Shown here: positions 56,981 through 64,000 of the stretch, piece by piece
Numbering within the stretch: position 1 is the stretch's first letter
Layout: each line of letters begins with the position of its first letter
NCBI GenBank assembly: GCA_023205875.1
Contig: CP060755.1
Location: forward strand, 868,001-932,000
DNA: 64,000 bases
Reading direction: 5' to 3'
Source of the DNA: Chloropicon primus
Lineage: Eukaryota; Chlorophyta; Chloropicophyceae; Chloropicales; Chloropicaceae
The notes under the pieces: model-generated
Told to the model about the DNA's origin: nothing
Seen by the model: only the letters and a program-made list of their open reading frames with translations
The model's database searches: none
Made by a program: the position numbers and the translations under genes

Positions 56981-58390
56981 TCAAATGTCGACCTCTCCCA
57001 GGAAGACCTTCTTGTCCGTCGAGCAGGAGCCTATGATCTTCTCCTTGGGGTGGAACACGGCCTCGTTCACCGACCCTTGGTGCCCGGGCAGCTTGTAGAG
57101 CAAGTTGCCCGTGTTCACGTCCCAGATATTGACCAAAGCATCCGCGCTTCCGCAGCTGACTCTCTGGTCGTCCATTGACCAGGAGCACTTCAGAAGGTTC
57201 ATCTCAAAGTTGTGCGAGTGCCCCGTGAGAACCCTCGTGCACCTCTCTTGGGGGGCGTAAGGCCTCACGTCCCAGACCCTGAGGGTGTTGTCCATCGCGT
57301 TCGTCAGCAAGAAATTCCCGTCGTTGCTCAGGCTCATGCCAGTGATGGTGTCCCCGTGGCCTTTCAGCGTGTACAGGACCTTGGACTTGCGCATGTCCCA
57401 GACCTTGACGACGTTGTCGATCCCCCCCGTGAACACGAGGTCGGCGTGGTCAGAGAAGGCCACCGAAGTCACCTGGAACTTGTCCTGAAGCGTGCGGCTG
57501 GACTTCTTCCACCTCTGGTCCCAAATCTTGCAGGTGCCGTCATCAGATCCGCTGAGGAAAAGCTGAGGGTTTCCCCTCCTCGCAGGGCAGCACGAGTTCA
57601 CGAAACCCTTATGCTCCGCCCACTTCTTCACTTGCACGCCCTGCCAGGCGTCCCAGACCCTGAAAGTCTTGTCCGGGGAAGCAGAGCACAGGTAGTCCCC
57701 ATCGCTGGTCCAGTGCAGATCAAGCACCGCGTTCTTGTGGCCCTTGAGCACAGAGAAGTTCCTGCAATCGTCCTTGGTGCTCCAAAGGAAGATTTGCTTG
57801 TCCATGGAACCGGTGGCGAAGCACGACCCGTCCGGGGAAAACTTCATGGCGAATATCTCCGAGGCGTGGCCCTCGCACAACATGATCGGAGCCGCGAGGC
57901 TGGAGAGGCGCCGAACCCCGTTGGCGTCGACTCTCACCATCGACATCGCCGAGGCCTTGTACTCCTCCGCCAAAGTCTTCTGCCTCTTCACGACAACAAG
58001 CTGCGTGCCGGCGCCGACCTTTGCCGCGGCGTCCCCCATGGTCTGCTCCGCGGCCGCGCCCGTCGCTACCTTTTCCTTCTCGCCCGCTTTCTCCGGCTCC
58101 TCCTCCCGCCCCCTCTTCAGGGTCGGATTCGACTTCCCCTCCGCCGCGGCCGCTTCATCCTTGCCACCCTTGGTTTCCTTGACCGCCCCCGCCGCGGCTG
58201 GCTCCGGCTGAGGCTCCGGATCAGGCACCGGACCCCCCGACGCCTCCTTCTCCCCCTCGACCAAGGCCTCCTTGAGCCTCTTCACCAACGCAGCTTTCAA
58301 GCCTTTCGTGTCCAACCCCCTCCTCTTCAGCTCCTCGCGAAGGTCCACGACTCTCAGCTTCTTCACCTCCTCCACCGTCAGTGACCCCAT
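56981..58390 (-). CDS. U5 snRNP 40-kDa WD40 protein with N-terminal SAP domain
   Basis: Intronless, 469 residues from ATG 58390; an in-frame ATG at 58687 would add 99 basic residues, less likely. Residues 1-45 form a SAP domain (LTVEEVKKLRVVDLREELKR, RGLDTKGLKAALVKRL), a DNA/RNA-binding helix pair. A Lys/Glu/Ala-rich linker follows. Residues about 170-469 are seven WD repeats of the SNRNP40/Prp8-binding type (GHASEIFAMKFSPDGSCFAT, GSMDKQIFLW, VLKGHKNAVLDLHW, DKTFRVWD, TGMSLSNDGNFLLTNAMDN), a U5 snRNP component bound to Prp8. Known SNRNP40 proteins have a short N-terminus without SAP, so this is an unusual architecture. Confidence 0.9.
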   Translation of the reverse strand: MGSLTVEEVKKLRVVDLREELKRRGLDTKGLKAALVKRLKEALVEGEKEASGGPVPDPEPQPEPAAAGAVKETKGGKDEAAAAEGKSNPTLKRGREEEPEKAGEKEKVATGAAAEQTMGDAAAKVGAGTQLVVVKRQKTLAEEYKASAMSMVRVDANGVRRLSSLAAPIMLCEGHASEIFAMKFSPDGSCFATGSMDKQIFLWSTKDDCRNFSVLKGHKNAVLDLHWTSDGDYLCSASPDKTFRVWDAWQGVQVKKWAEHKGFVNSCCPARRGNPQLFLSGSDDGTCKIWDQRWKKSSRTLQDKFQVTSVAFSDHADLVFTGGIDNVVKVWDMRKSKVLYTLKGHGDTITGMSLSNDGNFLLTNAMDNTLRVWDVRPYAPQERCTRVLTGHSHNFEMNLLKCSWSMDDQRVSCGSADALVNIWDVNTGNLLYKLPGHQGSVNEAVFHPKEKIIGSCSTDKKVFLGEVDI

Positions 58391-58704
58391 TGCTGCCCCT
58401 TCCCGACTCCAGACGCAAGCAAGCCACCCCTCCTCTTGCACCCCCCCCACCCCAAGGCCAGGGACAGGACTCCTCCCTCTCTCCTGGACCCTCCAGGGAT
58501 CCTCACGAAGTTTCCGACGGCACGATCGAAAGCCCTCGAGACAATCTTTCAATCTATCTGCTCTCCCTCTCGCCTTACCTCCTCTACCCTCCTCGTGCCC
58601 TCCCTCCAAGGCCGCTCCCCTCTCAAGCTTCTCCGCCGCCCACTTCTTCGCTTCTCTCTTCTCTTCCCTCCCTCGCCGTACACCCATTTTGAGACGTGTA
58701 CGTT

Positions 58705-58787
58705 GGTCGGAGGACGTTGACTGCTCGAGGGAGATTGTCCTAGGGATCAGATTACCAGGAGTGGGACCGAGGCCAAGGGACTTGGAC

Positions 58788-58818
<31 letters not shown>

Positions 58819-59094
58819 AAAGGTGAAACCTTGCTGGGGTTGTGTTGGGGCGTGTATTTGAAGGAAACGCACGGGGGAGGCTGAGAGGGCACCAAGGGTC
58901 GGAGGACGTTGACTGCTCGAGGGAGATTGTCCTAGGGATCAGAGTACCAGGAGTGGGACCGAGGCCAAGGGACTTGGACCGAGGACGAGGACGGGGACGA
59001 GGACGAGGACGGGGACAAAGGTGAAACCTTACTGGGGTTGTGTTGGGGCGCGTATTTGAAGGAAACGCACGGGGGAGGCTGAGAGGGCACCAAG
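58705..59094. repeat. tandem direct duplication of 192-198 bp
   Basis: Copy 1 at about 58705-58896, copy 2 at about 58897-59094, both beginning GGTCGGAGGACGTTGACTGC. They are nearly identical; copy 2 is longer by one GGACGA unit. The unit carries a short GGACGA minisatellite. It lies in the 5' region between the divergent U5-40K and orphan genes. Confidence 0.92.
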
Positions 59095-59195
59095 GGTCGC
59101 ATCAGTCTGCTGTGGGGAGTGAGGTGGTGCTTGGTCGAGGAGACACACACACACAAACACACAAACAGAGGGAGAGAGGGAGGGAGACGGCAGAG

Positions 59196-59558
59196 ATGGA
59201 GAGGGTGTGGGATGAGTGGGTACGGAAGGAGTTTGTGCACACGATGAGGGCGAAGGGGAAGTGGGAGGCCCCGAAAACGCTCGCGAGTGAGGCCAAGCAA
59301 AAGGAGCTGAGCGGAAGTATGCGGATCTTTTGTAGCGAGGAGGACAACCCCGCGATGAAGGCCAAGCCCGAGAAGAAGCAGTCGAGGAAGAGGCACCCCA
59401 AGGAGAGGCACGCGGTAAAGCAGCGCCTCCTCGCGGTGATGAAGGAAATAGACAACGAGAGACAGCTGACCAAGGACCTCACGCACGAGTACCGAGAGTC
59501 CCTCTTGCAGAACATGAAGGACATGAATCAGGAGCTGGAACTCGAAGCTTCCGCCTAG
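59196..59558 (+). CDS. small basic helical protein, unknown
   Basis: Intronless, 120 residues from ATG 59196; the frame is open upstream through the tandem duplication but lacks an earlier credible ATG. The protein is Lys/Glu-rich and helical, with a basic stretch KPEKKQSRKRHPKERHAVKQ and a C-terminal coiled-coil-like helix (LLAVMKEIDNERQLTKDL). No domain was recognised. A TGTAA at 59692 is 134 bases after the stop. Composition suggests a nuclear, ribosomal-assembly or axonemal factor, but that is a guess. Moderate confidence that it is a gene. Confidence 0.55.
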   Translation: MERVWDEWVRKEFVHTMRAKGKWEAPKTLASEAKQKELSGSMRIFCSEEDNPAMKAKPEKKQSRKRHPKERHAVKQRLLAVMKEIDNERQLTKDLTHEYRESLLQNMKDMNQELELEASA

Positions 59559-59641
59559 GACGTTGGAATCTCTCTCTCTCTCTCTTGACCGCTCTGAAAC
59601 TTCTGCTGGAGGAATATAGGTGCAAAATGTATACTTGTAGA

Positions 59642-59646
59642 TTACA
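59642..59646 (-). promoter_or_regulatory. TGTAA poly(A) signal of the FGAM synthase gene
   Basis: Minus-strand TGTAA about 84 bases after the stop codon; the plus-strand signal for the orphan gene is at 59692-59696, so the convergent 3' UTRs overlap. Confidence 0.5.
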
Positions 59647-59729
59647 AAGCTAGCGGAGAAGCGGGTAAAAACGATTGATTGCTTGTACACATGTAACTTC
59701 CAAATAGTGTTTTGTTCTTGTTTTCTCCC

Positions 59730-62700
59730 TCACATGAACGTCTCGTCACACCACTCCCTGGCGTTCTGGAAGAGCTTGAGCCACGGGGAAGGCATGTTGT
59801 GGCTCAAGATCGAGTCGGAGGGGTACCAAGGCAGCTGCCAGTTGAGGAAGCACCTCTCTGGATGGGGCATCAGAGCCAAGTGGCGACCGTCTGGAGAGCA
59901 GATGGAGGCAATGCCCTCGGGGGACCCGTTAGGGTTGCTTGGGTACGACTCTGACACCAGGCCGTCGTCATCGCAGTACCTGATGGGGAAGCAGCCCCCT
60001 TCCTCCAGCTTCTCCTTCAAGGACGCGTCCGGGAAGTGGGCACGGCCCTCGCCGTGAGCCACCCAGATTCCCATGGTGAGCCCTTCCATTCCCTTGAGCA
60101 TGACCGCTGGAGAGTCCTTGATGGTCACGTTCGACCACCTCGACTCGAAGCGACCGGAAACGTTGTGCACGAACCTCGGCTGCTCGTTCTCAGCGAGATG
60201 GTCGCCATAAGTTTCGCCTCCTGGGACCCAGCCCAACAGAGCCATGAGCTGACACCCGTTGCATACTCCCAAGCTGAAAGTGTCTGGCCTCTCGTAGAAC
60301 CTCTTGAACTCGTCTTGCAGAGCCTTGTTGAAACGAATGCCTCCCGCCCATCCCTTGGCAGAGTCCAAAACGTCCGCGTAACTGAAGCCTCCCACAAAAG
60401 CAATGCCTCTGAACGATTCGAGGGAGGCCTTGCCGCTGAGCATGTCAGACATGGAAATGTCCCAGGCTTCAAAGCCAGCCGCGTGGAAAGCCGCTGCCAT
60501 CTCTCGGTCACCGTTGCTTCCTTCTTCCCTTATGATTGCAACCTTGTGCTTTGCCTGAGCTTTCATGACGCTGCCGCGGGTCAATTCAGGGGTGTAAGGA
60601 ATGTTCCAAAGAGGCGCTTTGCGGACAGACAGCGAAGCGGCTTCGTTCTCGACACAGACGTCCGCGCACTGGAGCTTCTCAAGCTCGAACGCACTCTGCT
60701 CCCACACGTCTCTCAGGGACTGGACCGTGGACTTCACCACGTCCTCGCCGTTGACAGAGATATTGATTCCATTGCTTGCCGAGGTTCTTCCGACCACTTC
60801 ACAGCAAATGTCCTTCGAGCCAAAGAGAGACATGATGTCAGCCTGATCAGCTTCGCTTACTTCCAGAACGAAACCTGGCTCCTCTGCGAACAGGGCTTCT
60901 GTGGCGCTGAATTCTGTCAAGAAGTTGGCTTCCATGCCACAATTTCCCGCAAAGGCCATCTCCAGGAGGGTGGTGACCAACCCGCCGTCGCTGATGTCAT
61001 GGCCAGCCGAGATTTTTCCAGCGTAAATCAAGCTCTGGACGATCTCAAACGCAAGCCTCAGCTCCCCCATGTTGTCAACATCAGGGACGGCGTCGCCCAA
61101 AGAATCGTTGACTTGGGCGTAAGCAGATCCTCCCAAACGGCGCTTGCCGTGAGCCAAATCAACGTGAAGGAGAACCCCATCCTTCTGGCGCTTGAGGTCT
61201 GGGGTGACGACCTTTGTGATGTCAGAGCACGTGCAGTACGCGCTGACCACAAGGTTGCCCGGTGCCTTGACGACTTCTCCGCCAGCAGAAGCAGCCATGG
61301 ACAGGCTATCCTTCCCTCCGTCGCACGCAATGCCAAGAGAGATCATTGAATCCCTGAGAGCAACTGCGGCATCATACATCGCTGCGCCTTCGCCGTCCAT
61401 CTTGGCGGCATACATCCAGTTCACGGACGATTTGATGTCCTCGATAGACGTGAGGGGCGCCCACATGATGTTGGTCACGGCTTCGGCAACCGCAAGCCGG
61501 GCCATGGCTGACGGGTTCAACATGCCTTTCAGAGGCTGCTCGCCGATGGAGCACGCACCTCCAGTGACGTCCTCGAACGTTTGTGCCACGACGGCAACGT
61601 CCGCAAGTGGCAACTGCAATGGCCCCACACACTGCTGCTGGGCCACCAGGCCAGAGACAGATCTGTCCACTTTGGTGGTCAAAAACCTTTTGGAGCAAAC
61701 GCTTGGCAACCTCAGCACTCTGTGCAAGGCCTCGGTGAAGGGCATGGCACCTGAGTCAAGAGGAGTGGTCTGGATTTGGTCCCTCACCAGGTCGTACTTC
61801 TTCCTGGGCATCTTTCCAAGAACCTTGTCCAAGTCCAGGTCTTCTGGGATCACATCTCCTGGCGCAGCATTCCTGTCCTTGAGGACAATTTTGCCGTCTC
61901 CCTTGATGACGCCAATGAAGGACACCAGGCACCTCTCCCTCTCTGCGATCTTCTCCAGCAGGGCTCTGCTCTCCGGCTTGATGAGCAGGCAGTCGTTCTC
62001 TTGATACTCGGCCCCCCAGATCTCCAATACAGACATCGTCTCGTCTCCGACCTTGATCTCTCTAATATCGATCTCCGCGCCCAGCGGGTAGATGATCTCC
62101 TTGACGCAGTTGCAGTTTCCGCCAGCGCCTTGGTCGTGGATGCTCACGATGGGGTTCTTCTCTCCCATCTCGACACAGGCTTTCGCAACCCTGTACAGCT
62201 TCTGGGCAAATTCACCGTCGCCCCTTTGGACGGCGTTGAAATCCAGCTCTGCTTTGTTGGAGCCACTTGGCAGACTCGAGGCCGCACCACCGCCCATTCC
62301 GATTCTGTAGGCAGGGCCTCCGATCTTGACCACGAGCATTCCCACCTCAGGATCGCTCTTTTCGAGATGCTGGTGATTGATTTGCCCTATGCCCGCGCTG
62401 AACATGATGGGCTTCAGCCACTCCCTCCTCTCGCCGTTAGGAAGCCTCTGCCCGAAGGTACGGGTATACCCCTGGATCAGCGGCTCTCCAAATTTGTTGC
62501 CGTAGTCCGAGGCCCCGTTGCTGGCATCGATCAGAATCTGCAGCGGGGACGCCAGGCTCTCTGGATACGGCTGCTTGCCATCTTCCCACGGATGGAGGTC
62601 GTTGTCCATGTGCAAGTTGCCCACGCAGTACCCGGCCGTTCCAGCGGTCAACAGAGACCCGATGCCTGTGGCGTGCGTGTCCCTCATCCTGCCGCCGGCA

Positions 62701-63992
62701 CCCGTCTCAGCCCCGGGGTAGGGGGCCACGGCACAGGGGAAGTTGTGCGTCTCCGCAGTGAAGAGAATGTCGTAATCCTTCTCCTGCACCTCCAGCGGGC
62801 TGGGCTCTCCCGGGTTGCTGGGCTCAAGCCTGTTGACCTTGAAGCCCTTGATGGCACTCGAGTTGTCCTTGAAAGCGATCACGCTGTTGCCGGGGTTTTC
62901 CTTCAGGGTGTCCTCGACGATGTCGAAAAGGCACTCGTCCTTTTTTTTTTCGTCGACGGTCAGATCCCCCTTGAAGAACCAGTGCCTGCTATGCTCGCTG
63001 TTGGACTGGCCCAAGTCGAAGAGCTCGACGTTCGTGGGGTTCCTCCCGACCTCGTTGCAGAACAAGTTCATGTAGTAGTCGATGTCCCAGTCGTCAAAGG
63101 CCAAGCCCATCTCCTCGTTGATGTCCTCCAAGGCCTTCCTCCCCTCCTCGATCACAGGGATGGAGAGCACGGGGGCGGGGACCACGTCGCTCTCGAAGCT
63201 CTCCAGGGGCCTCTCGTAGACCTGCTCGGTCATCCTGTCGTGGACGAGCTCCGCGAACTTCTCCCTCTCCTCCGCGGTCAGGCCGGAGGCCCTTCTGTCG
63301 GAGAAGGTGAGCCTGAACCTGCTGGACCTCTCCGTCCTGCCAATGTTCTCCTCCAAGCCGCAGGACTTGAAAATGGACACGGCGTTCGAGCACCACGCCG
63401 TGCTGAAGCTCATGCGAGGCCCGACCTCCACAACGCTCCCCCCGTCGGCGCCGAAGGCGCTCTGGTGGGTCAGCCTGTCCAGCTCAAACGTCTCGCCCAG
63501 CAGCCACAGCACCGTCTCGCTCGCGCCGCGATCCAGGGCCTTCCTCACCTCCAGGTTGAAGCAGGCCTCGGCCTCGATCGACTCGATCGACGGGGAGACC
63601 TCCGCACGCGCCTTGGCGAGGAGCGTCTTGAGCGCCTCCCCCGACAGCAGCGGAGTTCGATACAGCTGGAACACCCTGCCAGCTGGAGCCGAGATCAGAG
63701 CGTCCAAAGTGGCCGGCGCGACGCCCGACCTGCCCTCCGTGCCGAACGACACCGCCCGGGTGGCGACCTCGCGGGGATCGGGAGGACCGGAGGGCCGAGG
63801 GCCCCCTTGACCGCCGCCGTTCACGACAACACTCCTGCTGCTCAACGACGACGACGATGATCTGGCCTCATGGACCCCGTGGGGGTGATTCGACTTCCTC
63901 GCGATGCGCCTCAAAGCCACGCGGCGGGACGACAGGGAAGACAAGCTGCCCTCCCGTCTCAAACCGACCCTTGCTCCTCTTCTCGCCACCAT
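59730..63992 (-). CDS. phosphoribosylformylglycinamidine synthase (FGAM synthase, PurL type)
   Basis: Intronless, 1,420 residues from ATG 63992, complete within the window. It carries out step four of de novo purine synthesis (FGAR + Gln + ATP to FGAM). Residues 1-75 are Arg/Ser-rich like a plastid and/or mitochondrial transit peptide. Domains in order: PurS-like N-terminal region, linker, first synthetase lobe (NSEHSRHWFFKGDL, ETHNFPCAVAPYPGAETGAG, ATGIGSLLTAGTAGYCVG), second lobe (AMARLAVAEAVTNIMWAP) and C-terminal glutaminase. The glutaminase has Cys at about 1244 in FSLGVCNGCQLM and the His-Glu pair in PHPERCF. All catalytic elements are intact. In plants the whole pathway is plastidial, which fits. 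Identity is very secure. Confidence 0.97.
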   Translation of the reverse strand: MVARRGARVGLRREGSLSSLSSRRVALRRIARKSNHPHGVHEARSSSSSLSSRSVVVNGGGQGGPRPSGPPDPREVATRAVSFGTEGRSGVAPATLDALISAPAGRVFQLYRTPLLSGEALKTLLAKARAEVSPSIESIEAEACFNLEVRKALDRGASETVLWLLGETFELDRLTHQSAFGADGGSVVEVGPRMSFSTAWCSNAVSIFKSCGLEENIGRTERSSRFRLTFSDRRASGLTAEEREKFAELVHDRMTEQVYERPLESFESDVVPAPVLSIPVIEEGRKALEDINEEMGLAFDDWDIDYYMNLFCNEVGRNPTNVELFDLGQSNSEHSRHWFFKGDLTVDEKKKDECLFDIVEDTLKENPGNSVIAFKDNSSAIKGFKVNRLEPSNPGEPSPLEVQEKDYDILFTAETHNFPCAVAPYPGAETGAGGRMRDTHATGIGSLLTAGTAGYCVGNLHMDNDLHPWEDGKQPYPESLASPLQILIDASNGASDYGNKFGEPLIQGYTRTFGQRLPNGERREWLKPIMFSAGIGQINHQHLEKSDPEVGMLVVKIGGPAYRIGMGGGAASSLPSGSNKAELDFNAVQRGDGEFAQKLYRVAKACVEMGEKNPIVSIHDQGAGGNCNCVKEIIYPLGAEIDIREIKVGDETMSVLEIWGAEYQENDCLLIKPESRALLEKIAERERCLVSFIGVIKGDGKIVLKDRNAAPGDVIPEDLDLDKVLGKMPRKKYDLVRDQIQTTPLDSGAMPFTEALHRVLRLPSVCSKRFLTTKVDRSVSGLVAQQQCVGPLQLPLADVAVVAQTFEDVTGGACSIGEQPLKGMLNPSAMARLAVAEAVTNIMWAPLTSIEDIKSSVNWMYAAKMDGEGAAMYDAAVALRDSMISLGIACDGGKDSLSMAASAGGEVVKAPGNLVVSAYCTCSDITKVVTPDLKRQKDGVLLHVDLAHGKRRLGGSAYAQVNDSLGDAVPDVDNMGELRLAFEIVQSLIYAGKISAGHDISDGGLVTTLLEMAFAGNCGMEANFLTEFSATEALFAEEPGFVLEVSEADQADIMSLFGSKDICCEVVGRTSASNGINISVNGEDVVKSTVQSLRDVWEQSAFELEKLQCADVCVENEAASLSVRKAPLWNIPYTPELTRGSVMKAQAKHKVAIIREEGSNGDREMAAAFHAAGFEAWDISMSDMLSGKASLESFRGIAFVGGFSYADVLDSAKGWAGGIRFNKALQDEFKRFYERPDTFSLGVCNGCQLMALLGWVPGGETYGDHLAENEQPRFVHNVSGRFESRWSNVTIKDSPAVMLKGMEGLTMGIWVAHGEGRAHFPDASLKEKLEEGGCFPIRYCDDDGLVSESYPSNPNGSPEGIASICSPDGRHLALMPHPERCFLNWQLPWYPSDSILSHNMPSPWLKLFQNAREWCDETFM

Positions 63993-64000
63993 CTCTTGTT

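Noticed and set aside
58391-58687. 99-residue N-terminal extension of the SAP-U5-40K protein
   Set aside because: Arg/Gly/Glu-rich sequence with no domain. The SAP motif starts right after ATG 58390.
61776-63860. 694-codon plus-strand frame opposite FGAM synthase
   Set aside because: Low-complexity antisense translation without domains. The minus strand encodes a complete enzyme.

Overview
This is a nuclear window from a compact, GC-rich eukaryotic genome, most likely a chlorophyte green alga of prasinophyte type. The evidence is: TGTAA, the green-algal poly(A) signal, lies shortly downstream of the stop codon in many genes on both strands; a plant-type CDK inhibitor (KRP C-terminal motif); a plant-type somatic topoisomerase VI A subunit; an ABA4-like plastid protein; a plant-type phosphatidylglycerophosphate synthase; and a plant DHHC-PAT fragment. 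The F-box proteins with 29-residue ankyrin-like units (GHLDVLQWARSQDPPCPWD) recall Chloropicon-like picoalgae, but that genus call is an inference. BBS5 and B9D1 indicate that the lineage makes, or recently made, a cilium. Genes are dense and alternate strands. Most have no intron or one short GT-AG intron near the 5' end.

Layout. 0-11 kb: a coiled-coil protein, an ABCD peroxisomal half-transporter, two unrecognised helical proteins (one possibly kinetochore DSN1), a PfkB (pseudouridine-type) kinase and coatomer delta. 11-19 kb: a RING-H2 E3, a secreted countin-like saposin protein, mitochondrial succinyl-CoA ligase beta, a membrane-anchored cyclophilin head to head with TOP6A, and a NUMOD3-like putative plastid protein. 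29.5-40 kb: CYFIP/SRA1 of the WAVE complex, PGP synthase, a GH5 mannanase, a beta-rich protein and WDR48. 41-49 kb: an ARMH1-like helical protein, a BSD protein, a SET/Rubisco-LSMT-like methyltransferase, BBS5, a one-TM Cys-rich protein and a YbaK-domain protein. 50-64 kb: KRP, a TBC RabGAP, a truncated DHHC-PAT, a RhoGAP, a GT29 sialyltransferase-like enzyme, B9D1, a SAP-U5-40K protein, a small orphan and full-length FGAM synthase.

The accessory part is 19.2-29.1 kb, bounded by two intron-containing tRNA-Thr genes (CGU and UGU). It holds a 962-codon ORF joining Pol III subunit RPC34 to an F-box and about 15 ankyrin-like repeats. Next is a second, broken F-box split by an almost CDS-sized insertion that carries a complete ferric-reductase/NOX-like gene. 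The right half of that F-box is joined to a decayed copy of the RPC34 C-terminus, the reverse of the order in the intact ORF. Further on lie a C-terminal fragment of the Pol I largest subunit and an orphan ankyrin tail. Two housekeeping genes, ABA4-like and V-ATPase E, sit within the island. Partial 3'-end duplicates also occur outside it, after the NUMOD3 and CYFIP genes, with a 192-bp tandem duplication near 58.9 kb. No CRISPR array, retroelement or virus-like element was recognised.
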